Below are positions 1 through 8,035 of a stretch of DNA of 55,227 bases, piece by piece. This DNA is from a bacterium (lineage in GTDB: Bacteria > Zixibacteria > MSB-5A5 > WJJR01). The DNA lies in contig JAKAKI010000084.1 of NCBI GenBank assembly GCA_021813505.1, positions 50,224 to 105,450 of the forward strand. The letters are read 5' to 3'. A program made the position numbers and the translations under genes. The notes under the pieces were generated by a model that worked only from the letters and a program-made list of their open reading frames with translations, searched no databases and was not told the DNA's origin. Position 1 is the stretch's first letter, and each line of letters starts with the position of its first letter.

Positions 1-33
1 TTGAATCATGATATTGGACATCATGGTGCCTTG

Positions 34-357
34 TCAGCCGACGGCTTTGCGGCCGCAGGAGCCGGGATTGCAGCCGTGGCTGCAGTTGTTGCCGCGCACG
101 TCCCAGGCTTCCCCATGGGCACGCAACCACTCGATCGATTCGGCGTGCATGTCTTCCAGTGCCGGCAACTCGCAGATCATCTTGTGCATGTCGATCTCGA
201 GCTGGGCGTCATCGGGCATGGGGACCATCTCCATGGTTTTTTCCCACTTCCGGTAGAACGATTTGACATTGTTCAAGTCGCGTGACCGGAGGGCCACGGC
301 GATTTCGCGAACATATTGTATGGCCATCGCATCGATGGCGCTGCAACATCCACCCAT
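34..357 (-). CDS. Small Cys-rich hypothetical protein
   Basis: A 107-residue soluble protein that I do not recognise. The start is an ATG preceded by GGGAG at good spacing. Cysteines sit at the N terminus (GGCC) and in a C-terminal cluster (CSHGCNPGSC), which suggests metal binding or disulphides. The middle is predicted helical and charged, with the segment SFYRKWEKTMEMVP. It has no signal peptide or membrane segment. It lies downstream of the Mla-like ATPase on the same strand but is separated from it by a 250-bp palindromic repeat region, so co-transcription is uncertain. That it is a gene is supported by the RBS and by codon use like that of its neighbours; its function is unknown. Confidence 0.6.
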   Translation of the reverse strand: MGGCCSAIDAMAIQYVREIAVALRSRDLNNVKSFYRKWEKTMEMVPMPDDAQLEIDMHKMICELPALEDMHAESIEWLRAHGEAWDVRGNNCSHGCNPGSCGRKAVG

Positions 358-463
358 GATTCAGTCTCCCATCGCGGATTGCGAACTAACGAATCGGAAT
401 CCGCAGTTGGTCAATATACGCGGAATTGACCGGAGAGTTCAATAAGGGATATGCGCGGAGACG

Positions 464-584
464 CCCTCACCCCCGGCCCCTCTCCCAGAGGGAGAGGGGA
501 GCACGTCCTCGTGGAAAACGAGAGTTGTGCTGATAGGAGAGATTTTCTCCCCTCTCCCTCTGGGAGAGGGGCCGGGGGTGAGGG
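464..584. repeat. Inverted pair of dispersed repeat (family R2)
   Basis: Two near-perfect arms of about 38 bp (CCCTCACCCCCGGCCCC..., with its reverse complement ending at 584) face each other around a 45-bp centre. Each arm is itself partly palindromic (CTCTCCCnnAGGGAGAG). A single arm of the same family recurs at 21143-21180. The pair fills most of the 250-bp gap between the Cys-rich gene and the ABC ATPase; nothing else is seen in that gap. Confidence 0.85.
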
Positions 585-605
585 TTTGCCACATCGGCGA
601 CCCGC

Positions 606-1364
606 CTATGCTTGCGGGAGGGCGCGGACGGAATCCAGGAATGGGGTCAGAAATTCGCAGACGTGGGGGTTGGGGCACTTAAGCATCTCGGCACCACGTC
701 CGTCGAAGACGATCTCGCCATCGTACAGGACAACGAAATGATCGGTGACTTCAAAGGCATCGGCGATTTCGTGGGTCACGACAATGGAGGACACTTTTTT
801 GACATCGCGCAGTTTGAGAATCATCTCGCTGATGGCCTTGGTCGAAATCGGATCGAGACCGGTGGTCGGCTCATCGTAGAGCATGATCAGGGGATCGACC
901 GCCGCCACCGCGCGTCCAATGGCCACGCGCCGTTGCATCCCGCCGGAAAGCGAATCGGGCAAAAGGTCAATCAAGTCCTCGGAGAGATTCATGAAGCGCA
1001 GTGTTTCGCGGACGACCGCCTCGATTTCGGCAAGCGATTTGTCGGTGTGCTCCAGCAGGTAATAGCCGACGTTTTCGCCGACGGTCATCGAATCGAAGAG
1101 TGCGCCGCCCTGGAAGACGAATCCGACCTTGGGGCGAATACGCTGCCACTCTGATTCGGACGCGTCTGTCATATCCTGGCCGTTGACAATCACACGGCCG
1201 GACTCGGGCCGAATCAGCCCGGAGACGAGTTTCAGAATTGTGCTTTTGCCGGAGCCGGAAACGCCGAAGACGACCACGGTCTCCCCCGGATTCACGTGAA
1301 AGCTGACGTTCTTCAGCACCGGGCTGGCGCCGTAGCGAAAGGAGACGTTTTCGAATCGGATCAT
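606..1364 (-). CDS. Mla/MCE-type ABC transporter ATP-binding protein
   Basis: A 252-residue ABC ATPase on the cytoplasmic side of a phospholipid (Mla-type) transporter. Visible motifs are Walker A GVSGSGKST (near residue 35), the signature LSGGMQRRVAIGRA (near 140), Walker B LIMLYDEPTTGLDP (near 160) and the switch His in VVTHEIADAF. Length and the SGGMQRR signature fit the MlaF/Mkl family. The permease gene lies just upstream on the same strand (213 bp away), which is the usual pairing. No MCE substrate-binding (MlaD) gene is visible; it may lie beyond the left edge or elsewhere. The ATG start begins MIRFENVSFRYG, typical of the family. Confidence 0.92.
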   Translation of the reverse strand: MIRFENVSFRYGASPVLKNVSFHVNPGETVVVFGVSGSGKSTILKLVSGLIRPESGRVIVNGQDMTDASESEWQRIRPKVGFVFQGGALFDSMTVGENVGYYLLEHTDKSLAEIEAVVRETLRFMNLSEDLIDLLPDSLSGGMQRRVAIGRAVAAVDPLIMLYDEPTTGLDPISTKAISEMILKLRDVKKVSSIVVTHEIADAFEVTDHFVVLYDGEIVFDGRGAEMLKCPNPHVCEFLTPFLDSVRALPQA

Positions 1365-1454
1365 GGGTCAGCCTAATGAGCAGATGCTACGTTGCCTACG
1401 GCGTTCCCGCGTTGAATGCGGTGCGCAATTCCCGCCAAGTCGCGTATCGGACGA

Positions 1455-1476
1455 GGCCGGACAAGAGTGTCCGGCC
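1455..1476. repeat. Short perfect hairpin between permease and ATPase genes
   Basis: A 9-bp perfect stem (GGCCGGACA / TGTCCGGCC) with a 4-nt AGAG loop, lying in the 213-bp gap between the Mla-like permease and ATPase genes. There is no T-tract, so it does not look like an intrinsic terminator. It resembles a dispersed intergenic palindrome, and an mRNA-stabilising role is possible. The rest of the gap shows nothing recognisable. Confidence 0.6.
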
Positions 1477-1577
1477 CACCGATATCTGGTTCGACCGTAT
1501 CGCGTAATGATGCCTCGTTCTCCCGGCGGCTGTCACCGCGTTTCCCGCAAACATGGCGTTCCGTATGCCAGCCATTG

Positions 1578-2354
1578 TCACATGATGCCCTTCAGAAGAG
1601 GACTGATCAGGCGAGTGAACATGAAATTCACGAACAGGATCGTGATCGAACAGGCGACAACAGAATCGGTAGTGGAGCGGCCGACGCCTTTGGTGCCGCC
1701 CTCGGTGGAGAATCCCATGTGGGTTGAGATCGTGGAGATGACGACCGCGTAGATGAACGGCTTCACGATTCCCACGATGATGTTCCCCAGGGTGAGTTTG
1801 TGAATGACGTTGGTCCAGTAGGCGCTGCCTGAGATGTGGGCAATGTAGATCGCGATGATATACCCCCCCACGATGGCGACAAAATCGCAGACGATCGTCA
1901 AGACAGGGAGCATGACGAAGAGCGCCCAGAAGCGCGGCACCGCGAGCTTGCGGATCGGATCAACCCCGAAGGCGGTCAGGGCATCGATCTGCTCGGATGA
2001 CTTCATCGAGCCGAGTTCGGCGGTGATGCCGGCGGCGACACGAGCGGCAACCATGAGGCCGGTCAGGACGGGACCGAGTTCGCGCACGATCGAAATCATC
2101 ATGACGCGGCCGAGGTAGTTCTTCGAGCCGAAGTCGGCAAGCTCAATCGAGAATTGCAGCGCCAGCCCCTGGCCGGCAAAGGTGCCGGTCAAAACCACGA
2201 GAAACAGCGAGCCGACGCCCAGGTAGTACATCTGCTCGACGGTCTCAACGAAGTAGAAGGGTCGGGTGAAGAGGCGCTTGAACAGCTTGAGGGAGTACTT
2301 GGCCAGCTCCTGCGTATCCCACGCAAAGCGTTTGAGGATGTTCAAGAGAGCCAT
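1578..2354 (-). CDS. MlaE family ABC permease
   Basis: A 258-residue integral membrane protein of the MlaE/YrbE family, the permease that partners the ATPase downstream to move lipids between the outer and inner membranes. The family core is clear: RELGPVLTGLMVAARVAAGI, then AELGSMKSSEQIDAL, where the E-Q/A motif contacts the ATPase. Four to five further hydrophobic helices follow (LFVMLPVLTIVCDFVAIVGG, GIVKPFIYAVVIS). The protein ends with the usual short tail. The ATG is the first in frame. It is transcribed divergently from the riboswitch operon on its right. Confidence 0.93.
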   Translation of the reverse strand: MALLNILKRFAWDTQELAKYSLKLFKRLFTRPFYFVETVEQMYYLGVGSLFLVVLTGTFAGQGLALQFSIELADFGSKNYLGRVMMISIVRELGPVLTGLMVAARVAAGITAELGSMKSSEQIDALTAFGVDPIRKLAVPRFWALFVMLPVLTIVCDFVAIVGGYIIAIYIAHISGSAYWTNVIHKLTLGNIIVGIVKPFIYAVVISTISTHMGFSTEGGTKGVGRSTTDSVVACSITILFVNFMFTRLISPLLKGIM

Positions 2355-2381
2355 CGCGGGGGCAATATAGGGGATTAGAGC

Positions 2382-2426
2382 AATGGGAAGAATGGGAAGT
2401 ATGGGCGGGATGGGAAGAATGGGCGG
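2382..2426. repeat. 9-bp minisatellite, five units
   Basis: Five tandem 9-bp units of the type AATGGGAAG (AATGGGAAG, AATGGGAAG, TATGGGCGG, GATGGGAAG, AATGGGCGG). It lies between the divergent permease gene and the TPP-riboswitch promoter. The 9-bp period recurs in unrelated or related units at five other gene boundaries in this window. Confidence 0.8.
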
Positions 2427-2448
2427 TGCCGACGGGACGCGAAACTGC

Positions 2449-2477
2449 TTGCGCCATGGCCCGGAGATGCGTAATTG
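2449..2477 (+). promoter_or_regulatory. Candidate promoter of the thiamine uptake operon
   Basis: TTGCGC at 2449-2454 and TAATTG at 2472-2477 are separated by 17 bp. Transcription would start near 2484, just before the riboswitch. The -10 box is weak; placement relative to the aptamer is the main support. Confidence 0.4.
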
Positions 2478-2489
2478 TTTGGCGCCTGA

Positions 2490-2571
2490 TTCGTGGGGAT
2501 GGTTCCGACTTCGGGGCCTGAGATCATACCCCTCGAACCTGATCCGGGTAATACCGGCGTAGGGAAACGGA
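2490..2571 (+). promoter_or_regulatory. TPP riboswitch (THI element)
   Basis: The thiamine pyrophosphate aptamer is recognisable base by base. P1 pairs TTCGT (2490-2494) with ACGGA (2567-2571). P2 pairs GGGGAT (2495-2500) with ATACCCC. P3 pairs GGTTCC with GGGGCC and is followed by the invariant CTGAGA (2518-2523). The second arm has AACCTGATC, P5 CCGG/CCGG around GTAATA, then GCGTAGGGAA (P4). These are the conserved pyrimidine- and pyrophosphate-sensor loops of the class. It lies about 100 bp upstream of the TonB-dependent receptor start and is followed by an intrinsic terminator, so TPP should repress by premature termination. Confidence 0.96.
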
Positions 2572-2614
2572 CAGGCGGGGATCCGGGGAGAAAACCGGAG
2601 ACCGAATTGGCGAG

Positions 2615-2643
2615 CCGTTTCCGATCCACCGGGAGCGGTTTTT
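2615..2643 (+). terminator. Riboswitch expression platform: intrinsic terminator
   Basis: CCGTTTCC (2615-2622) pairs fully, with two G-U pairs, with GGGAGCGG (2631-2638), and TTTTT follows (2639-2643). The loop GATCCACC and the stem's 5' side could instead pair with the GGGGATCCGG stretch at 2577-2586 just after the aptamer, giving a plausible antiterminator. That alternative is an inference from complementarity. A TTG at 2642 that could extend the receptor ORF falls inside the U-tract, so it is not the start. Confidence 0.75.
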
Positions 2644-2671
2644 GCGTTTTGAACCCAAGAGGAGTCACGCC

Positions 2672-5158
2672 ATGGAAAGATCTCACAGGAATATCACCGT
2701 TTTGCTCGCGCTCTTGATCGCGCTGACCGCGGCTGGAGCAGCGAAGGCGTCCTCGATCAGCGGCCGGATCGTGGACGCACAGACCGGAAAGCCGGTGGGC
2801 GCGGCGACTGTGCGGGTCGCCGAGAGCCAGATCGGTGTTGCGGCGGGAGAAGACGGGAGCTTCCGGCTCGACAACCTCCCTGGGCGCTGGGTGGAGATCG
2901 TGGTTCACCACGTGGGATACCGGCCCTGGCGGGGTATGCTCGTGCCATTCGACCAGGAACTGACAATCCGTCTCGATCCGGTCGTGTTACGCGGACAGGA
3001 CATTGTCGTGACCGCGACACGGGCCAAGCGGGGGGAATCGCCGGTGGCATTCGAGAATATGAGCAGCGCCCAGATCGAGAAGGCGCGCTATGCGCAGGAC
3101 ATGGCACAGCTTCTGGCGGAGAATCCAGGCGTGTATGCCTACTCGGAGAACGGCAACAATATCGGCAACAGCGCGTTGTCGATTCGCGGTTTCCCGCAAA
3201 GGCGAATCTCGGTTCTGGTCAATGGCGTTCCGTTGAATGATCCGGAGTCGCATGAAGTCTGGTGGGTGGACCTTCCCGACTTCTCCGAAAGTCTGGAGGA
3301 CGCCCAGATTCAGCGCGGCGTGGGGACGACACTGTATGGCGCCAATTCGATGGGCGGAACGATCAATCTGGTGACGAACTACCTCTCCCCTGTCCGCCAG
3401 TTTGCGGTGACATCGGGGTTTGGATCGTATGGGACGCGGAAGCTGTCGGTGGCGCTCAATTCCGGCCTGATCGATGACCGGTATTCGATGTACGGCCGGT
3501 TTTCGCGAATCGTCTCCGATGGCTACCGGATGAATGCGTGGAGCGACCTGTGGTCGTATTTCTTTGCAGCGGCGCGATTCGATGCCAAGTGGACCAATCG
3601 GCTTAACGTATTCGGCGGGCCGGAGCGGGCGCATCTGACCTACTACGGCGCGCCGCGCTGGTATATGAAGGGCGACACGTCGTATTTCGACGCGCAGACG
3701 CCCGATGACGTCGCGTGGTACTACACGCGCCACCGGCCCACGGGAGATCCCGATGTCGACCGCCGGTACAATCCCATGGAGTGGGCGCAGGAGACGGACA
3801 ACTTCAATCAACCGCAATACCAACTGCTCACGGAATTCCGTCCGGATTCGAACTGGATTCTTGAGAACACCGCGTTCTACATCAAAGGCAAAGGGTTCTA
3901 CGACCAGTTGCGCACAGGACAGGATTACGCGAAGTACCACTTGTTTGGCAGCGGCGACGCGGAGATCACGCGGCGGAAGTGGGTGGAGAATGATTTCTGG
4001 GGTCTGGTGCCACGGCTGACGCGCCGTCATGTGGGCGGAACGTTGAGTGTGGGCGGGGAATTCCAGCATCTGCTGGCGAATCATTGGGCGGAAGTGCTGT
4101 CGGTTTCCCCCGCACCGGACTCGGGGTTCACGCCGCAACAACGTTATTACGATTACAAGGGGGCGAAGACGGTCGCATCGGGGTTTGCCCAGGAGGTCTA
4201 CAACATCACACCGCGGCTCACGCTCACCGGAGCGGTCCAGTACTCATTCAAGCAGTACAAGTTGTACAATGACCGGTTCACCAACGCATACGGACAGTTG
4301 GTCAGCCAGAAGACAAACTACAGCATCCTCTCCCCGCGCATCGGTGCAACCTATCAGCCCACAGAAGAGATTTCCGTCTTCGGGAGTGTCAGCTATAACC
4401 GGCAGGAACCGACGAATGACGAGATCTTCACGCCATCGAATTATGACGACAACGCCAACGACTTCTTTGCCCATTACGATTCTGCAACGGGAGTCGGGAC
4501 TGACCCGGTCATGAGGCCGGAGCGGCTGATGGACTATGAGATCGGCGGATCGCTCACGCGCGATCGATGGCAGGTGACGTTGAATCTCTACCACATGCGA
4601 TTCCACGACGAGATTGTCTATGGCGGGAAACTCAATGACAACGGCGAACCGATCCGCGCCAACGCGTCGGCGTCGACACATCAGGGGATCGAAGTTTCGG
4701 CCAGGGCAGATCTCGGAGGCGGATTCAAGGCGAGCGGCAATCTGTCGCTCAATGACAATACGTTCGACGAGTTCATCGAATACGGCTGGGCCAACGACAC
4801 GATCAATCGGGCGGGGAATACGATCGGCGGGTTCCCGAAGTATCTGGCGAATCTGCGCGGCGAATACAGCGATCTTTATTTTGGCATCTCCGCACGCCTC
4901 GCCAGTGTCGGCCGCCAGTATATCGACAACACCGAATCGGCAGATGCGGCGATAGAGCCGCACACCACGATGGACGTTCGCGGGGAGGTGAAACTCGCCC
5001 CGATCACGGGTTGGAGCGGATTGAGCGCATACCTTCAGATCAACAATCTGTTCGACAAGAAGTACGAGACCGGGGGGTATGGCGACGATTACGGGAACCT
5101 GCTGTTTTTCCCAGCAGCGACGCGGAATTTCTATCTGGGGGTCAGGGCGGAGTTTTAG
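2672..5158 (+). CDS. TonB-dependent outer-membrane receptor, thiamine-regulated
   Basis: An 828-residue TonB-dependent receptor. Residues 1-26 form a signal peptide. Residues 28-105 form a carboxypeptidase-regulatory-like domain (SGRIVDAQTGKPVGAATVRV), common in FCB receptors. A TonB-box-like DIVVTATRAKRG then leads into the plug (AQLLAENPGVYAYSENGNN, IRGFPQRRISVLVNGVPLND, GVGTTLYGANSMGGTINLVT). The rest is the beta barrel, ending in a terminal Phe as expected for BAM-inserted proteins. The start is the ATG with AGAGGAG 8 bp upstream. Because the mRNA carries a TPP riboswitch, the likely cargo is thiamine, its phosphate or a precursor moiety; the substrate is inferred from regulation only. 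The symporter gene follows after 42 bp. Confidence 0.93.
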   Translation: MERSHRNITVLLALLIALTAAGAAKASSISGRIVDAQTGKPVGAATVRVAESQIGVAAGEDGSFRLDNLPGRWVEIVVHHVGYRPWRGMLVPFDQELTIRLDPVVLRGQDIVVTATRAKRGESPVAFENMSSAQIEKARYAQDMAQLLAENPGVYAYSENGNNIGNSALSIRGFPQRRISVLVNGVPLNDPESHEVWWVDLPDFSESLEDAQIQRGVGTTLYGANSMGGTINLVTNYLSPVRQFAVTSGFGSYGTRKLSVALNSGLIDDRYSMYGRFSRIVSDGYRMNAWSDLWSYFFAAARFDAKWTNRLNVFGGPERAHLTYYGAPRWYMKGDTSYFDAQTPDDVAWYYTRHRPTGDPDVDRRYNPMEWAQETDNFNQPQYQLLTEFRPDSNWILENTAFYIKGKGFYDQLRTGQDYAKYHLFGSGDAEITRRKWVENDFWGLVPRLTRRHVGGTLSVGGEFQHLLANHWAEVLSVSPAPDSGFTPQQRYYDYKGAKTVASGFAQEVYNITPRLTLTGAVQYSFKQYKLYNDRFTNAYGQLVSQKTNYSILSPRIGATYQPTEEISVFGSVSYNRQEPTNDEIFTPSNYDDNANDFFAHYDSATGVGTDPVMRPERLMDYEIGGSLTRDRWQVTLNLYHMRFHDEIVYGGKLNDNGEPIRANASASTHQGIEVSARADLGGGFKASGNLSLNDNTFDEFIEYGWANDTINRAGNTIGGFPKYLANLRGEYSDLYFGISARLASVGRQYIDNTESADAAIEPHTTMDVRGEVKLAPITGWSGLSAYLQINNLFDKKYETGGYGDDYGNLLFFPAATRNFYLGVRAEF

Positions 5159-5163
5159 AAGAG

Positions 5164-5190
5164 AATAGGACCTATTGGACTTATAGGACC
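5164..5190. repeat. 9-bp minisatellite, three units
   Basis: AATAGGACC, TATTGGACT, TATAGGACC in tandem, filling the 42-bp spacer between the receptor stop and the symporter start. Similar units recur at 53270-53314. It leaves little room for a Shine-Dalgarno sequence before the symporter ATG. Confidence 0.75.
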
Positions 5191-5200
5191 AATAACAAAA

Positions 5201-6598
5201 ATGCTCAAAGAGCTGAACCCGATTGACATCATCATTGTCGCCTTATTCCTGGCGTTTCAGCTCTACTTCGGATCGACAGCGCGCCGGAAACGCAGCGACA
5301 AGCCGACCGCTATCGACTATTTAATCGGCAGCCGGAGATTGACCTTGCCGGCTTTTGTGATGACCCTGGTCTCCACCTGGTACGGGGGCGTACTGGGCGT
5401 CGGAGAATACTCCTACAAGTACGGTATCTCGAATTGGCTGGTGTTCGGGGCGCCCTACTACCTGTGGGCGATTGTGTTCGCGCTCTTCCTGGCACGCCGG
5501 GCGCGCCGGACGCAATTCGTTTCGCTCCCCGACCACCTGGCTCAGGCGTATGGGAGGGCTCCAGCAATCACCGCGGCATCGATTGTGTTCATCATGACGG
5601 TTCCGTCGGCTTATGTGCTGCAGCTCGGCGTGATCATGCAATTCCTGTGGGGCTGGCCGCTTTGGTGGGGAGTCACACTCGGGGCGGCGCTGTCGGTTGG
5701 TTACATTCTGATCGGCGGATTTCGCGCCGACGTGCAAACCAACAAGCTGCAGTTTGTGGCGATGTTCGCCGGCTTTGCGCTGTTTTTGCCGTTTGCATTG
5801 ACGAAGCTTGGCGGGTGGTCGTATCTGACCGGCAATTTACCGGCATCGTACTTCACCTGGCATGGCGGGAATTCCGGCTGGTACATCCTGTCGTGGTATT
5901 TCATTGCGATGGAGACGTTGATCGAACCGTCGTTTTATCAGCGGTGCTACGCGGCGGAATCGGAACAGACGGCGCGGCGGGGGATTCTCTGGTCGATACC
6001 ATTCTGGATTCTCTTCGACTTCTTGACCACGAGCGCCGGGCTTTATGCCCGCGCCGCGGCGCCAAATCTGCCCGACGCGCAGATGTCGTACCCGGCGCTG
6101 GCGTTCCAGATACTTCCCCCGGGCGTGATGGGGCTGTTTTTCATCGGTATGCTGGCCACGGTGATGTCGACAATCAATTCGTTCACGTTCCTGTCGGCGA
6201 TCGCCATGGCACGCGATATTGTGTGCCGTTTGCGGCCGGCGTCGGATCACGCGGTGATCACGGCGACACGCTGGGGGCTGGGCGCATCGATGCTGGTATC
6301 GATCGTGCTGGCGCTGTGCGAACAGTCGGTGATTGCACTGTGGCGCGATTTGGGATCAATTGGCACGCCGGCGTTGCTGCTGCCGGTGCTGACCACATTT
6401 CTCAAGAAGCCGCTCACATCATCGGGGAAAATCGCAATGTGGTGGATCGCGTTGCCGGGGGCGGTGTCGGCGGCGTGGGTCGTGTGGCACGCTGCCTGCG
6501 GGAGTTATCCCCTCGGGTTGGAGCCGATATTCCCGGGGTTGATAACTTCAGGGGTGATTGGCGCGGTGTTGTGGACGAAGTGGACGAAGTGGACTTAG
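5201..6598 (+). CDS. Sodium:solute symporter (SSS) family transporter, putative thiamine uptake
   Basis: A 465-residue inner-membrane protein with about 13 hydrophobic helices, of the SSS/SLC5 family. It shows DYLIGSRRLTLPAFVMTL near the N terminus, the family GGFRADVQTNKLQF region (near residue 170) and LFFIGMLATVMSTINSF (near 320). It is the second gene after the TPP riboswitch and directly follows the receptor, so it is a good candidate for the inner-membrane step of thiamine or thiamine-precursor uptake. Comparative genomics has proposed SSS-type thiamine transporters (ThiV); I cannot test orthology here. The C terminus reads LWTKWTKWT because the reading frame runs into a 9-bp minisatellite that supplies the stop codon. 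No clear RBS precedes the ATG. Confidence 0.88.
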   Translation: MLKELNPIDIIIVALFLAFQLYFGSTARRKRSDKPTAIDYLIGSRRLTLPAFVMTLVSTWYGGVLGVGEYSYKYGISNWLVFGAPYYLWAIVFALFLARRARRTQFVSLPDHLAQAYGRAPAITAASIVFIMTVPSAYVLQLGVIMQFLWGWPLWWGVTLGAALSVGYILIGGFRADVQTNKLQFVAMFAGFALFLPFALTKLGGWSYLTGNLPASYFTWHGGNSGWYILSWYFIAMETLIEPSFYQRCYAAESEQTARRGILWSIPFWILFDFLTTSAGLYARAAAPNLPDAQMSYPALAFQILPPGVMGLFFIGMLATVMSTINSFTFLSAIAMARDIVCRLRPASDHAVITATRWGLGASMLVSIVLALCEQSVIALWRDLGSIGTPALLLPVLTTFLKKPLTSSGKIAMWWIALPGAVSAAWVVWHAACGSYPLGLEPIFPGLITSGVIGAVLWTKWTKWT

Positions 6599-6615
6599 TG
6601 GACGAAGTGGATCGA
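6571..6615. repeat. 9-bp minisatellite overlapping the symporter 3' end
   Basis: Five tandem units of GTGGACGAA/GTGGACTTA type. The first three units are translated as the symporter's WTK repeats and the TTAG junction provides its stop. The array separates the symporter from the convergent PP-loop gene, whose stop begins at 6617. Related arrays lie at 43271-43324 and 54345-54389. Confidence 0.85.
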
Positions 6616-6616
6616 C

Positions 6617-7645
6617 TTACACCCGAAGGGATTCGACCCATTCGGGGGTGCCGGGCTCGAGGCGCAGGGTGCGGGAGTCCTTTGCCTGGCGCAGGGTGAC
6701 TTCGACGGAAGGTTCGGTCCGGAGATCGCAGTAGCGGGCGGTGATGGCGGCGGCCTTTTCGAGATCGTCCGGCGTGGGGGCGCCGCGGACGATGGTCACG
6801 GGTGAGCCGGTATCCATGACCTCGAGGAGCCAGTCGGCGGGCTCGGCGTAGGCTTCGAGTTTGTTGTTGTCGCTTTCGCTGCGTCCCACGATCACTTTGG
6901 TTTCCGGAGTCAGACGGAAGTGGCGTCCAACCTGCAAGAGATTCAGATCGATGAAGTTAATATGCGGTGTGTGTTGCAACAAGTCGCGCAGTTTGCGTGA
7001 GTATTCGGGATCGGTCAGCAGGCACCCTGACGCAGGGCTTGGGTAGTTTTCCAGGCCGAATTCTTTGGCGAGTTCCATCTGGCGATGGCGTCCTCGTCCG
7101 CAGATCGCTTCGAGCTTTTCCCGGTCGATGCGGCCATCGAGTTCCGCGATGGTCGGCGGAAGAAGCTTGGCCGACAACGGCCGCAGGAGCCGTCCCTTAA
7201 GGCCCGCTTCCCGTTCGGTGAGATGCAGTTTGGGACGCATCTGTGAAAACGGGCGCTGGCCGAGGACCTCGCCGGTGATCACGGCATCGGCGCCGACCAT
7301 ATCCATGTAGTCCTTCGCCTCGCGCAACATTAGGATACGGCAATCGACACACGGGTTCATGTTCTTGCCGTAACCGTACGTTGGATTCTGCACGATTTTC
7401 ACGAACTTCTCGGCGAGATGCACGAGCTTGACATCGAAGCCGAATTGCTTGGCCGCGGGATAGGGATTCGACGAACAGGAGGAGCGGTCGGACAGATCGC
7501 AGCCGAAGTGGGTCATAAAGGTGATCGCGGTCACCTGGACGTTTTGCCGCAACATCAGAAGCACCGACAGTGACGAATCGAGCCCACCTGAGAACAGCGA
7601 GATGACATGGGCTTTCGGCGCGGGTGATGTGTTGGTCGGGACCAT
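6617..7645 (-). CDS. PP-loop (ThiI/MnmA-like) protein with C-terminal NFACT-R-like domain
   Basis: A predicted tRNA-thiolation type enzyme of about 342 residues. The PP-loop ATP pyrophosphatase motif LFSGGLDSS lies near residue 17 and a CVDC pair follows at about residue 100 (NPCVDCRILML), with GEVLGQRPFSQ typical of the family. The C-terminal third (KVIVGRSESDNNKLEAYA, then WLLEVMDTGSP) resembles the NFACT-R domain, a combination known for ThiI-like PP-loop proteins. There is no THUMP or rhodanese domain, so it is not a canonical ThiI. The reading frame stays open upstream into a MITE-like repeat, so the ATG at 7645 (MVPTNTSP) is preferred; no strong RBS is visible and the start is uncertain. 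It is convergent with the symporter. Confidence 0.82.
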   Translation of the reverse strand: MVPTNTSPAPKAHVISLFSGGLDSSLSVLLMLRQNVQVTAITFMTHFGCDLSDRSSCSSNPYPAAKQFGFDVKLVHLAEKFVKIVQNPTYGYGKNMNPCVDCRILMLREAKDYMDMVGADAVITGEVLGQRPFSQMRPKLHLTEREAGLKGRLLRPLSAKLLPPTIAELDGRIDREKLEAICGRGRHRQMELAKEFGLENYPSPASGCLLTDPEYSRKLRDLLQHTPHINFIDLNLLQVGRHFRLTPETKVIVGRSESDNNKLEAYAEPADWLLEVMDTGSPVTIVRGAPTPDDLEKAAAITARYCDLRTEPSVEVTLRQAKDSRTLRLEPGTPEWVESLRV

Positions 7646-7734
7646 ACGGCCAGTGGTACGGGGGGGGACGGGGGGTGTTTGACCGGTGCAGTAGGATGCC
7701 CTTTCAGGGCTCATTGATATCTGGAGGTTCGAAC

Positions 7735-7983
7735 CCTGGCCTTCGGCGCCTGTTGAAAAACTCGTCCCCGAGATCGCGGCAGTTGTGTAAGGGGGAGGTT
7801 GCTTCGTCGCTCCCTCCGCCTTCGGCGGAGACGCTCCTCGCAACGACAACTGTGCCTTTGTATTGCCAACGACCAGTGTGGTGTCGTTGCGAGGCGCGGC
7901 TCTTTGCGCCGAAGCAACCTCCCCCTTACACAACTGCCGCCACCATTCGGAGGCTTCTTCAGCACGCCCCTTCGGCCAGGACT
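7735..7983. mobile_element. MITE-like palindromic element (family R4), copy 1
   Basis: A roughly 250-bp self-complementary element. The inner arms GCGGCAGTTGTGTAAGGGGG... and its reverse complement ...CCCCCTTACACAACTGCCGC span about 30 bp each, and outer arms carry CCTGTTGAAAAA versus TTCTTCAGCACG. A copy in the opposite orientation at 45322-45568 is nearly identical over some 210 bp. No transposase is encoded. It fills most of the 390-bp gap between the PP-loop gene and nuoN. Confidence 0.8.
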
Positions 7984-8035
7984 AACCTGGCACGCCCCTT
8001 CGGAGCTTGCAGTATCACAATCAGTGAATACGAGT

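Noticed and set aside
1451-1480. Intrinsic terminator between the Mla-like genes
   Set aside because: The perfect hairpin has no T-tract on either strand.
2642-2671. TTG start extending the TonB-dependent receptor
   Set aside because: It lies in the U-tract of the riboswitch terminator and lacks an RBS; ATG 2672 has AGAGGAG and begins a signal peptide.
7725-7750. tRNA-like T-arm GGTTCGAACC
   Set aside because: The T-stem cannot pair beyond three bases and there is no acceptor stem, D-arm or anticodon arm; the sequence belongs to a repeat.
6617-7933. PP-loop protein starting at 7933
   Set aside because: The extra N-terminal residues are a translation of the MITE-like element and do not belong to the enzyme family.
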